Assembly (NCBI RefSeq): GCF_024790395.1
Contig: NZ_JAJISC010000001.1
Span: forward strand, 124,001 to 188,000
From: Halomonas dongshanensis
GTDB taxonomy: Bacteria; Pseudomonadota; Gammaproteobacteria; Pseudomonadales; Halomonadaceae
Direction of reading: 5' to 3'
DNA length: 64,000 nt
Both the position numbers and the translations under genes were made by a program. The notes under the pieces are model-generated. The model saw only the letters and a program-made list of their open reading frames with translations. It was not told where the DNA came from and ran no database searches. Within the stretch, counting starts at the first letter, position 1, and each line of letters opens with the position of its first letter. This document shows, one piece after another, positions 27,453 to 35,841 of this stretch.

Positions 27453-28535
27453 CTACTGATGTGAAGCCCTATGCTCGAGCGTCGGCGCTTCTTCCTCGAC
27501 CAGTGCCGTCAGCGACGCCGCGAGCGCCTGGCGATCAATACCGCCCTGCTGATCGGCCATCCACTGCGCTGCCACGCCCTGGGTAGCTTCCTCCATGGCC
27601 TGCCAGGCTTCATCGTCCAGCGTGATGACGGTGTGAGCATCATCAGAAGCGACATCGTCGCGGGCGCGGGCAATCGCCTCGTCCCAAGCGCGGCCAAAGC
27701 GCTCCGAAAGTACTTCACCGCTTAGTTCATCCAACGCTTGGCGGGCGGCTTCAGGTAGGCGATCGTAGCTTCGCTGGTTCATCAGCATGGCGAGCACGGT
27801 CACGGTCGGGGTGGCCTGATCGTTGGCGGTATCGGTGTGATAAAAGGTCACTTCGTTGAGCTTGGTTGGCGGCACGACTTCCCAGGAGGCCGAGGCGCCG
27901 TCGATCACGCCCTTGGCTAGCGTATCGGCAATCTGCGCTGGCGGCATGCTCACCGCCGAAGCGCCCAACTCGTCGACGATTTGTGACGCCATGCGCGTCG
28001 AGGCCCGTAGGCGCAGTCCGTTCATATCCTCAAGAGTCGAAATCGGTGTCTCTCGAGTGTGAAAAACGCTGCCGCCGTCGCTGTGTACCGCCAGTACTTT
28101 GAACTCACGGAAATCATCGGCGGCCTGCTCCTGGCTGAATCGCCAAGCAATGCGGCTGGCATCGACGCCACCGGCGGGCAGCATGAACGGAAGCTCCAGC
28201 GCTTCGCTGCGCGGGAAGCGCCCGGCGGAGTAGCCAAGCGCGGTCCAGCCGATATCCACCACGCCGTTGCGCACCGAATCTGCCAACTGCGCTGGCGTGC
28301 CGCCCAACTGCATGGACGGGTAGATCTGGCACTTGAGCTCGCCTTCGGAGCGGGTTTCGAGTTCCTCACACCAGGGTTCGATGACCTGCTGCTGGGCATT
28401 CGACATGGCCGGTAGAAAATGCATGATTCTGAGCGTCGTTGCCGCTTGGGCGGGTAGTACTGCCGTTAGCAGAGTGAGCGCAGAAAGTCCCAGTGCGGCG
28501 CGCGCGGTGCGGCGAAAAGCGAACGAATGACGCAT
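27453..28535 (-). CDS. dctP: TRAP transporter substrate-binding protein (DctP-type)
   Basis: A 360-aa periplasmic binding protein. The ATG at 28535 has GGAG upstream. The signal peptide (about 1-31) starts MRHSFAFRRTARAAL and ends PAQA-ATT. DctP landmarks are QIYPSMQLGGTPAQLADSVRNG, LPFMLPAGG, and GLRLRASTRMASQIVDELGA with the Arg that clamps carboxylate ligands. It is the first gene of the TRAP operon, with an operator-like site about 106-133 bases upstream. The ligand is inferred to be an arylacetate or related acid from context only. Confidence 0.9.
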   Translation of the reverse strand: MRHSFAFRRTARAALGLSALTLLTAVLPAQAATTLRIMHFLPAMSNAQQQVIEPWCEELETRSEGELKCQIYPSMQLGGTPAQLADSVRNGVVDIGWTALGYSAGRFPRSEALELPFMLPAGGVDASRIAWRFSQEQAADDFREFKVLAVHSDGGSVFHTRETPISTLEDMNGLRLRASTRMASQIVDELGASAVSMPPAQIADTLAKGVIDGASASWEVVPPTKLNEVTFYHTDTANDQATPTVTVLAMLMNQRSYDRLPEAARQALDELSGEVLSERFGRAWDEAIARARDDVASDDAHTVITLDDEAWQAMEEATQGVAAQWMADQQGGIDRQALAASLTALVEEEAPTLEHRASHQ

Positions 28536-28640
28536 GGCAGTCTCCGTTATTGTGGAATCAGAGGCAGGAGTGAAAAGAGCGCTCGAACCTTCGGGCTCGC
28601 CCGAGCGACTCATACAAGGAGCGCTTTTATGCGCCTCTCT

Positions 28641-28668
28641 GTAATTTCATTAATATATAAACAATATG
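28641..28668 (+). promoter_or_regulatory. Operator-like site A, near-identical to site B
   Basis: The 23 bases at 28646-28668 differ at one position from 30881-30903 (TTCATTAAT then A/T then TATAAACAATATG). It lies upstream of dctP. Confidence 0.5.
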
Positions 28669-28734
28669 ACGTTAATAAAAAGCCATACATTAGTCTCATG
28701 CTTTTAAAAACAGCACATGATAATGACGTTGAAA

Positions 28735-28762
28735 TTACAGGCCCCCTACCCGAGGCCTGTAA
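28735..28762 (-). terminator. Hairpin at end of the flavin hydroxylase gene
   Basis: TTACAGGCC (28735-28743) pairs with GGCCTGTAA (28754-28762), with a 10-base loop. On the minus strand it is followed by a short T-rich tract. Confidence 0.6.
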
Positions 28763-28773
28763 CGTCATCCCGT

Positions 28774-30660
28774 TTATTGGTCCATCTTCAATAGCGGGCC
28801 GAAAAAGCGCGTCAACGCGTCGGTGGCCGTAAGCGGTAGCACATCAGCCACGTACTGATCGGGGCGCACCACCACCACCGCGCCGTCGCGGTCGATACCA
28901 CGAGCGTCGAAGATATCCTCATCGGGGGCCACGCCGAACACGTTTTCCAGATCCACCAGCGCGAACGGGCCTACCTCAGGCTTGAAAACGTCCGGTACTT
29001 TTTCAATGGCGATCTCTTCGTGGCGCTGCTGGTAGATCACCTTGACATCGAACCAGTCGACCCACGTGCTACCCAAAAGTGCTGCATTGAGCGGAGAGTC
29101 GCTCGAGTTAGCTAGCCACTCGGCCAGACGATGGGTGTTGGATGCCGTCTTTTGGGCATCGGCACCGGCGAACACATAGAGTCGCCAGCGGCCGTCGGCT
29201 TTGGCCTGATGGCCCAACTGCAGCGGGTTGCCGTCACAGACCCGCGATACCAGGGCTGACTTGAAGCGCTTGCCGACCGGAAAGCCGGTAGCAAGTGCCT
29301 GGTGTTCGGCGTCGCTGGTAATCATGGACGGCGTGTACTCGGTCATGAAACCTGCCGGAAACTCGATGGTGCGGGTGTAGAACGCCTCCAACTCGTCGGG
29401 GGTGTCGAACTCTTCCGGACGCTTGGCCATCATCGACGACCACTGCTTGTCGAAGTCGATCAGGTTCTTCGCTACCGTCTGGCGCTCGGCGGAATAGGTG
29501 GACAGCAGGCGCTTCGGGGCGATACCGCTGAGCACATGGCCCAGTTTCCACGCCAGGTTGAAGCCATCCTGCATCGAGACGTTCATCCCCTGGCCGGCCT
29601 TGGCGCTGTGGGTATGGCAGGCATCGCCGGTGATGAATACGCGTGGCAGTCGGCCGGAAGACGGGTCCTCGACATCGTCGAAGCGATCGGTGAGGCGATG
29701 GCCTACCTCGTAGACGCTGTGCCAGGCCACGTTACGCACATCCAGCGTATAAGGCGCGAGAATGTCGTTGGCCTTTTGAATAATTTGATCGATAGACGTA
29801 TTGCGCACGGCGCTGCTGCCGTCGACGGGCACTTCGCCCAGGTCGACGTACATGCGAAACAGATGCCCGCCTTCACGCGGAATGAGCAGGATGCTGCCGC
29901 CTGATCGAGACTGAATGGCGCACTTGGTGCGAATGTCCGGAAAGTCGGTCTTCGCCAGTACATCCATTACGCCCCAGGCGTGGTTGGCCTGATCGCCCAC
30001 CAGTTTGCAGCCAATGGCACTGCGCACGCTGCTTCGCGCGCCATCACAGCCGACCACGTAACGGGCGCGCACGGTACGCTCACGCTCCTGATCCGTATCG
30101 GCGTTCATGCGCAGCGAGACCCTGACCGGGTAGTCACCTTCGTCATCGATCGTAAGGCCATTGAAGGCGATGCCGAAGTCCGGGCGAATACGTGCGGGGC
30201 CGTTCAGGGCGGCCTCGGCTAGGTAATCGAGTACCCGCGCCTGGTTGACGATCAGATGAGGAAACTCGCTGATGCCTTTCGGGTCATCCGGCGTACGGGC
30301 GGTGCGAACGATGTGCTCGGGGCGGTTCGGGTCCGGCTTCCAGAAGGCCATTTCGGTAATCCGGTACGCCTCGGCGGTAATTCGGTCGGCGAAGCCAAAA
30401 GCCTGAAAGGTTTCGACGCTGCGCGCTTGAATGCCGTCGGCATGGCCAATTTCCAGTCGTCCCGGGCGGCGCTCGATGATACGGGTGCGAACGTTGGGAA
30501 ACTGGGCAAGCTGCGCGGCCATGATCATGCCCGCAGGGCCGGTGCCGACGATCAGGACATCGACCTTTTCGGGCAACTCGTCGGGCCGGTCGAGTCCTTC
30601 TTTCGTCGCTGGCTGTTTGCGCGGGTCGCCGGATACGTAGCCATAGTGATGAAATTGCAT
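28774..30660 (-). CDS. FAD-dependent aromatic hydroxylase (MobA/phenol 2-monooxygenase type)
   Basis: A 628-aa class A flavoprotein monooxygenase; the ATG at 30660 has AAGGA upstream. The FAD motif is VLIVGTGPAGMIMAAQLAQF (about 35-54), a DG motif follows (VGCDGARSSVR), the GD motif is VFITGDACHTHSAKAGQGMN, and there is a C-terminal thioredoxin-like domain (about 455-628). This layout matches 3-hydroxybenzoate 4-monooxygenase (MobA) and phenol hydroxylases. Because HpaB/HpaC are absent and homoprotocatechuate genes are divergent from it, I infer it ortho-hydroxylates 3- or 4-hydroxyphenylacetate; hydroxybenzoate remains possible. Confidence 0.82.
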   Translation of the reverse strand: MQFHHYGYVSGDPRKQPATKEGLDRPDELPEKVDVLIVGTGPAGMIMAAQLAQFPNVRTRIIERRPGRLEIGHADGIQARSVETFQAFGFADRITAEAYRITEMAFWKPDPNRPEHIVRTARTPDDPKGISEFPHLIVNQARVLDYLAEAALNGPARIRPDFGIAFNGLTIDDEGDYPVRVSLRMNADTDQERERTVRARYVVGCDGARSSVRSAIGCKLVGDQANHAWGVMDVLAKTDFPDIRTKCAIQSRSGGSILLIPREGGHLFRMYVDLGEVPVDGSSAVRNTSIDQIIQKANDILAPYTLDVRNVAWHSVYEVGHRLTDRFDDVEDPSSGRLPRVFITGDACHTHSAKAGQGMNVSMQDGFNLAWKLGHVLSGIAPKRLLSTYSAERQTVAKNLIDFDKQWSSMMAKRPEEFDTPDELEAFYTRTIEFPAGFMTEYTPSMITSDAEHQALATGFPVGKRFKSALVSRVCDGNPLQLGHQAKADGRWRLYVFAGADAQKTASNTHRLAEWLANSSDSPLNAALLGSTWVDWFDVKVIYQQRHEEIAIEKVPDVFKPEVGPFALVDLENVFGVAPDEDIFDARGIDRDGAVVVVRPDQYVADVLPLTATDALTRFFGPLLKMDQ

Positions 30661-31087
30661 GGTGATTCCTTTTTGAGCGTAGCGACACCCTCCGCTAAAC
30701 ACGCAGCTGTATCGAGATGAGGCCCTGGCATGATCTCGATACCCGGTGCCCTGGGTGCCATGACGCCTTCATGCTGACCATTCGATAAGCCCATGGGGAT
30801 GTGTTTTAGCTCCCCTAGATTGTACTTTTCATAAAAAAGGCCCCTACCTTGGTCGAGCGTAAATTAACGCATCACGCTAATTCATTAATTTATAAACAAT
30901 ATGGTGTGATAAAGAATAAATGTCTTTACTTTACTGGCAGTAAGAAGTGAGTAACCATCGATTCATATATGGCTAAATGATTATCCGAGACTGCTTGACA
31001 GCGACTGCTTGCTTGTTCATTAATATGTTAACAAGTAAGCGATGGACCCGCTCATTCCACGGTTTTTTCGGTTTCAAGGAGAACGAT
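30661..31087. promoter_or_regulatory. Divergent control region between the hydroxylase and hpaF, with sites B and D
   Basis: A 427-base gap with no gene. It holds site B (30881-30903), one mismatch from the site upstream of dctP. It also holds site D (31012-31035), an imperfect palindrome with arms CTTGTT and AACAAG around a CATTAATATGTT core, about 53 bases before the hpaF start. The region is markedly AT-rich. A MarR-type repressor such as HpaR, or an AraC activator, could bind here to control both transcripts; this is inference. Confidence 0.5.
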
Positions 31088-31474
31088 GTGCCCCATCTGC
31101 ATATTGAGTACTCGCCAGACCTCGAGCAGCGAATCGACATGAATGACGTATGCAAGGCCGCTCATCGGGTCATGACGGCGTCCACGCTTTTTCCAATGGC
31201 GGGGATTCGCATTCGTGCCTTTGCCGCCGATCACTGCATCGTGGCCGACGACCACCCCGACAACGATTTTTTAGCCATGACGCTGAGCGTGGGAAGCGGA
31301 CGCTCCCAGGCAGACCTGAAAGCCGCAGGCGACCAGCTGTTCGCCGCCGTACAGAGCGTGCTGGCTGGCCCGCTCGCAACCCCGCACTTCGCCCTGTCGC
31401 TTGAAATCCGTGAAATCGATGCCGCGCTGAGCTGGAAGGACACGCCGATTCACGCTCGGCTGTCCCGGCAGTGA
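31088..31474 (+). CDS. hpaF: 5-carboxymethyl-2-hydroxymuconate isomerase
   Basis: A 128-aa tautomerase-superfamily enzyme of the homoprotocatechuate pathway, isomerising 5-carboxymethyl-2-hydroxymuconate after HpaE. The start is GTG at 31088, decided by AAGGAG 6 bases upstream and by chemistry: the second residue is Pro (PHLHIEYSPDL), which becomes the catalytic N-terminal Pro1 after Met removal. Longer in-frame starts would bury this proline. E. coli HpaF is of similar length (126 aa). It is the first gene of the hpaFEDGH operon, 28 bases before hpaE. Confidence 0.9.
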   Translation: MPHLHIEYSPDLEQRIDMNDVCKAAHRVMTASTLFPMAGIRIRAFAADHCIVADDHPDNDFLAMTLSVGSGRSQADLKAAGDQLFAAVQSVLAGPLATPHFALSLEIREIDAALSWKDTPIHARLSRQ

Positions 31475-31502
31475 GCCCCACCCCTCTTCAGGAGAATTTT
31501 CG

Positions 31503-33011
31503 ATGAGTCAAATGAACGACAACATTGCCCGCGCTCAGGCGTACATGAAGCGCTTTCGCGACGAAGGCGTCCTGAACCACATCAACGGTGAGTCGGTGCC
31601 CGCCGATTCCGGCAAGACCTTCGAGACTCTATCGCCGGTGGATCTTGCGCCGCTGGCCAACGTCGCTCACGGTGATGCCAGCGACATCGACCGCGCCGTT
31701 CAGGCCGCCGAAAAGGCCTTCAAGACCTGGAGCAAGACGCCGGGCAAGGAGCGCCGCGCGATTCTGATCAAGGTAGCCGAGGCAATCGAAGCCCGTGCCG
31801 AAGAGATCGCCTTCACCGAGTGCATGGATACCGGGCAGTCGCTGCGCTTCATGTCCAAGGCGGCCATCCGGGGGGCGGCCAACTTCCGCTACTACGCCGA
31901 TCAGGCGCCCCAGGCCGAAGACGGCCTTGCGCTAAGAAACGACACCCAGATGAACGTGACCTCCAAGCGGCCGCTGGGGCCTATCGGCGTCATTACGCCG
32001 TGGAACACGCCGTTCATGCTCTCCACCTGGAAGATCGCCCCGGCGCTCGCTGCGGGCTGCACCGTGGTGCACAAGCCGGCGGAATTCTCGCCGATGACCG
32101 CCAAGCTGCTGGTCGAGATTGCCGAAGAAGCCGGGCTGCCCAAGGGCGTGCTGAACCTGGTCAACGGTATGGGTGAGGGCGCGGGCAAGGCGCTGACCGA
32201 ACACCCCGGTATCAAGGCGATCGCCTTCGTCGGTGAAAGCCGCACCGGCCAACTGATCATGGCCCAGGCCGCGCCGACGCTGAAGCGTTTTCACTTCGAG
32301 CTGGGCGGCAAAAACCCGGTCATCGTGTTCGACGACGCCGATATCGAGCGCGCCGTCAACGCCGCCTCCTTCATGATCTACTCGCTCAACGGCGAGCGCT
32401 GCACCTCGTCGTCACGCCTGCTGGTGCACGAAAGCATCTACGAAGAGGTCACCCGTCGTGTGGCCGAGGTTGCTAACGGCGTGAAGGTTGGCCATCCGTT
32501 GGACCCGGATACCGTGGTGGGCCCGCTGATCCACCCGGAGCACGAGCAGAAGGTGCTGTCGTATTTCGACAAGGCACGCGAAGAGGGCGCTACCATTGCC
32601 GCCGGCGGCGAAAAGGTGGGCGAACAGGGCTGCTTCGTACGCCCGACGCTGTTCACCAATGCGCGTAACGACATGACCATCGCTCAGGAAGAGATTTTCG
32701 GCCCGGTGCTGACCGCTATTCCCTTCAAGGACGAAGAAGAAGCGCTGCGTCTGGCCAACGATACCCAGTACGGCCTGGCGGCCTATCTCTGGACCAACGA
32801 CCTCGACCGCGCCATGCGCCTGACCGACGCGCTGGAAGCGGGCATGATCTGGGTCAACTCGGAAAACGTGCGCCACCTGCCGTCACCTTTCGGCGGCGTG
32901 AAGTCCTCCGGTATCGGCCGCGACGGCGGCGACTGGTCGTTCGACTTCTACATGGAGACCGTCAATGTCTCCTTCCCGCGCAAGGTTCATCAGGTGCCGA
33001 AGCTCGGATGA
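31503..33011 (+). CDS. hpaE: 5-carboxymethyl-2-hydroxymuconate semialdehyde dehydrogenase
   Basis: A 502-aa aldehyde dehydrogenase-fold enzyme oxidising the ring-cleavage semialdehyde with NAD+. Landmarks are TPWNTPFMLSTWKIAPALAAG, catalytic Glu in FELGGKNPVIVF, catalytic Cys in NGERCTSSSRL and EEIFGPVLTAIPF. The C-terminal SPFGGVKSSGIGRDGGDWSF is characteristic of HpaE/meta-pathway dehydrogenases. E. coli HpaE is 488 aa. It is the second gene of the operon, followed by a long GC-rich palindrome. Confidence 0.92.
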   Translation: MSQMNDNIARAQAYMKRFRDEGVLNHINGESVPADSGKTFETLSPVDLAPLANVAHGDASDIDRAVQAAEKAFKTWSKTPGKERRAILIKVAEAIEARAEEIAFTECMDTGQSLRFMSKAAIRGAANFRYYADQAPQAEDGLALRNDTQMNVTSKRPLGPIGVITPWNTPFMLSTWKIAPALAAGCTVVHKPAEFSPMTAKLLVEIAEEAGLPKGVLNLVNGMGEGAGKALTEHPGIKAIAFVGESRTGQLIMAQAAPTLKRFHFELGGKNPVIVFDDADIERAVNAASFMIYSLNGERCTSSSRLLVHESIYEEVTRRVAEVANGVKVGHPLDPDTVVGPLIHPEHEQKVLSYFDKAREEGATIAAGGEKVGEQGCFVRPTLFTNARNDMTIAQEEIFGPVLTAIPFKDEEEALRLANDTQYGLAAYLWTNDLDRAMRLTDALEAGMIWVNSENVRHLPSPFGGVKSSGIGRDGGDWSFDFYMETVNVSFPRKVHQVPKLG

Positions 33012-33020
33012 TGCCACTCG

Positions 33021-33046
33021 GGCCGGGCGGTACGTACCGCCCGGCC
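33021..33046 (+). repeat. 26-bp perfect palindrome between hpaE and hpaD
   Basis: GGCCGGGCGGTAC is followed directly by its reverse complement (33034-33046). The RNA would form a very stable hairpin 9 bases after hpaE. There is no T run, so it may stabilise or partly attenuate the mRNA rather than end it. Confidence 0.7.
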
Positions 33047-33101
33047 TTCGAATAGCCGTTGGTTTTGACACTCTTAGCTGGTCCTGAAAAGGAGACACGC
33101 C

Positions 33102-34082
33102 ATGCCCATTCCCACGCCCAATCTCTACCCCCCGTTCAACATCATTCGCTTGAGCCACGTGGTGTTCGGCGTCCGTAATCTGAGCAAGAGCCGCCACTTC
33201 TACGTCGACACCCTCGGGCTTCAGGTCACCGATGAAGACGATAAGCGCATCTATCTGCGCGCGATGGAAGAGCGCGGTCACCACTGTATCGTGCTGGAGA
33301 AAAGCGATAGCGCCACCGTTCAGTCGCTGTCGTTCAAGGTGTTCGATGAGCAGGAGCTCGACAAGGCCCACGACTGGTTCAAGGACCAGGGCCATCCGGT
33401 CGAGTGGGTCGAGCGCCCCTATCAGGGCCGTACACTGCGCACTACCGACTGCTTCGACGTGCCGATCGAGCTTTACTTCAAGATGGACCGGCTCGCGCCT
33501 ATCCATCAGCAGTACGCGCTCTACAAGGGCGTAAAGCCCCTGCGCATCGACCACTTCAACCTGTTTTCGCCCAGCGTCGACAAGGCGGTCGAGTTCTACA
33601 ACCAGCTCGGCTTTCGCGTCACCGAATACACCGAAGACGAGGAGAGCGGCAAGCTATGGGCGGCCTGGACCCACCGCAAGGGTGGCGTACACGACATGGC
33701 CTTCACCAACGGTCGCGGCCCGCGCCTGCACCACACTGCGTTCTGGGTGCCAACACCCCTGAATATCATCGATCTGTGCGATTTGATGGCTACTACCGGC
33801 TACGTGAGCAACATCGAGCGCGGACCGGGCCGTCACGGCATCTCCAATGCTTTCTTTCTCTACATTCTCGACCCGGACGGCCACCGCATCGAGATCTACT
33901 GCTCCGACTACCAGACCGTCGACCCGGATATGGAAGCGATCAAGTGGGATCTGAAAGATCCGCAGCGTCAGACGCTCTGGGGCGCGCCTGCTCCGCGCTC
34001 CTGGTTCGAACACGGCTCCGAGTTCGTCGATCTCGAACCCAAGGATTCCCAGCTCAACGCCACGCCTATCGTCGCGCCCTGA
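33102..34082 (+). CDS. hpaD: Homoprotocatechuate 2,3-dioxygenase, type I (VOC fold)
   Basis: A 326-aa extradiol dioxygenase of the vicinal-oxygen-chelate superfamily. The N-terminal VOC module (about 15-130) begins IIRLSHVVFGVRNL. The catalytic module has the metal ligands His in LRIDHFNLFS (about 150), His in RLHHTAFWV (about 210) and Glu in GHRIEIYCSDYQ (about 263). This matches Brevibacterium/Arthrobacter-type 3,4-dihydroxyphenylacetate 2,3-dioxygenases. It cleaves homoprotocatechuate to the semialdehyde used by HpaE. A second, unrelated enzyme for the same step lies at 36881. Confidence 0.88.
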   Translation: MPIPTPNLYPPFNIIRLSHVVFGVRNLSKSRHFYVDTLGLQVTDEDDKRIYLRAMEERGHHCIVLEKSDSATVQSLSFKVFDEQELDKAHDWFKDQGHPVEWVERPYQGRTLRTTDCFDVPIELYFKMDRLAPIHQQYALYKGVKPLRIDHFNLFSPSVDKAVEFYNQLGFRVTEYTEDEESGKLWAAWTHRKGGVHDMAFTNGRGPRLHHTAFWVPTPLNIIDLCDLMATTGYVSNIERGPGRHGISNAFFLYILDPDGHRIEIYCSDYQTVDPDMEAIKWDLKDPQRQTLWGAPAPRSWFEHGSEFVDLEPKDSQLNATPIVAP

Positions 34083-34117
34083 GCCGACCGACTACTGCGT
34101 CGCAACAGTGATTCACA

Positions 34118-34139
34118 AGGCCCGGACGCTCGGGCTTTC
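34118..34139 (+). other. Intercistronic hairpin before hpaG
   Basis: GCCCG/CGGGC with a 6-base loop, followed by TTT, lies in the 69-base gap between hpaD and hpaG. It is weak but fits the pattern of hairpins in the gaps of this island. Confidence 0.4.
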
Positions 34140-34151
34140 AGGAGAGTTTTC

Positions 34152-35042
34152 ATGAGTAACGTTCTACCGCCTCGTCTTGCCTCCTTTCGGGCCAACGGCG
34201 CCGACCGCTTCGGGGTCGTCACCGACAGCGGCATCGTCGATTTGACCCCGGAGTTCGGCGCCCGCTTCAAGGGCCTCAAGGAAGTGATCGAGGCCGGTGC
34301 CATCGATGAGCTCTTGAACGTCGCCGAAGGCCGCAGCCCCAGCTACCGCGAGGAAGACGTCACCTATCTGATTCCGATCACTAACCCGGAGAAGCTGATC
34401 TGCGTCGGCGTCAACTTTCCCTCGCGCAACGAGGAGTACAAGGATGGCCAAGCCGCGCCGGACAAGCCCTCGCTGTTCATTCGTTTTCCGCGCAGCTTCG
34501 TCGGCCATAACGAAAATCTCGTGCGCCCGCCGGAGAGCGAACAGCTCGATTACGAAGGCGAAGTCACCATCGTGATCGGCAAGGGCGGTCGTCGAATCCC
34601 CCGTGAGAAGGCCTATGAGCACATCGCGGCACTCACGCTGTGCAACGAAGGGACCATCCGCGACTGGGTTCGCCACGCCAAGTTCAACGTCACCCAGGGC
34701 AAGAACTTCGATGCGACCGGTGCCATCGGCCCGTGGCTGGTACCGTTCAAGCGCGCGGAACAGCTCGACGATATCGAGCTGACCACCCGCGTCAACGGCG
34801 AAGTGCGCCAGAATGATCGCACCTCGCGGATGATGTTCGATTTCCGCTACATCGTGAATTATGTCTCGACCTTCACCACGTTAGTGCCGGGTGACGTCAT
34901 CGTGTGCGGCACGCCCACCGGTGCCGGTGCACGTTTCGAGCCGCCGGTCTGGCTCAAGCCAGGCGATGTGATCGAGGTCGAGGCCGAGGGTATCGGCAAA
35001 CTGGTAAACGGCGTGGAGGACGAACGCCATGGCGCTCACTGA
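34152..35042 (+). CDS. hpaG: Fumarylacetoacetate hydrolase family protein, HpaG-like
   Basis: A 296-aa protein with one FAH domain (about 70-290). Metal-site landmarks are LDYEGEVTIVIGKGGR, a downstream ATGAIGPWLVP and the C-terminal VCGTPTGAGARFEPPVWLKPGD. In the HPA pathway such proteins decarboxylate and/or isomerise 5-oxo-pent-3-ene-1,2,5-tricarboxylate. E. coli HpaG is a two-domain fusion of about 430 aa, whereas this gene has a single domain and no second FAH copy is visible in the cluster. Its 3' end overlaps hpaH by 14 bases. Confidence 0.82.
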   Translation: MSNVLPPRLASFRANGADRFGVVTDSGIVDLTPEFGARFKGLKEVIEAGAIDELLNVAEGRSPSYREEDVTYLIPITNPEKLICVGVNFPSRNEEYKDGQAAPDKPSLFIRFPRSFVGHNENLVRPPESEQLDYEGEVTIVIGKGGRRIPREKAYEHIAALTLCNEGTIRDWVRHAKFNVTQGKNFDATGAIGPWLVPFKRAEQLDDIELTTRVNGEVRQNDRTSRMMFDFRYIVNYVSTFTTLVPGDVIVCGTPTGAGARFEPPVWLKPGDVIEVEAEGIGKLVNGVEDERHGAH

Positions 35043-35829
35043 AACCCAGGTCAACGAGGCGGCAGAAGCGTTGCTCGAGGCCGAGAAAAGCCGCAAGCAG
35101 ATCAGCCTGCTGTCAAAGGCTTATCCGAACATGACGCTGGATGACGCCTACGCTATCCAGACCGCTCAGATGGCACGCAAGACCCAGGAGCATGCCATCA
35201 TCGGTTGGAAAATCGGATTGACGTCTCGCGTCATGCAGGACGCGCTCGGCATCGACACGCCAGATAGCGGCGTGCTCTACGATTACATGCGCTTTGACAC
35301 CGGTGCGGTGATCCCCAAGGGGCACTTCATCCAGCCGCGTATCGAGGCCGAGATCGCCTTTGTCATGAAGGCACCGCTGGAAGGCGACGTCACCCGCGAG
35401 GACGTGCTGGCCGCCACCGACTACGTGGCGCCGGCGATCGAGATTCTCGATACCCGCATCGTCAGAAAGGACGACGAGACCGGCAAAACCCGGGTGATCG
35501 TCGATACCGTCTCCGACAACGCCGCCAATGCCGGCATCGTGCTCGGCGCCGAGCGCCACGACCCCGAAGCGTTCGATCTGCGCTGGGTTGGCTCGATCGT
35601 CAAACGCGATGGTGATGTCATGGCCACGGGGCTGGGCGCTGGCGTGCTGGACGATCCGGTCACCGGCATCGTGTGGCTGGCCCGGCGCATGGCGACCTAC
35701 GGCCAGCGCATCGAGGCCGGTCAGGTCATCCTGTCGGGCTCCTTCATCGGCCCGATAGAGTGCCCATCGGGCAGTCGGATCGAAGCGGATTACGGCGCGT
35801 TCGGCTTCGTGGCGTTGACGTTCGACTAA
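35029..35829 (+). CDS. hpaH: 2-oxo-hept-4-ene-1,7-dioate hydratase
   Basis: A 266-aa hydratase/decarboxylase-family enzyme (E. coli HpaH is 267 aa) that adds water to 2-oxo-hept-4-ene-1,7-dioate, giving the substrate of HpaI. Landmarks are IIGWKIGLTSRVMQDALGID, PRIEAEIAFVMKAPLEG, DYVAPAIEILDTRI and the C-terminal GSFIGPIECPSGSRIEADYG. It is translationally coupled to hpaG by overlap, is the last gene of the operon, and converges on hpaA 12 bases away. Confidence 0.93.
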   Translation: MALTETQVNEAAEALLEAEKSRKQISLLSKAYPNMTLDDAYAIQTAQMARKTQEHAIIGWKIGLTSRVMQDALGIDTPDSGVLYDYMRFDTGAVIPKGHFIQPRIEAEIAFVMKAPLEGDVTREDVLAATDYVAPAIEILDTRIVRKDDETGKTRVIVDTVSDNAANAGIVLGAERHDPEAFDLRWVGSIVKRDGDVMATGLGAGVLDDPVTGIVWLARRMATYGQRIEAGQVILSGSFIGPIECPSGSRIEADYGAFGFVALTFD

Positions 35830-35841
35830 ACGGGCCGCCCG

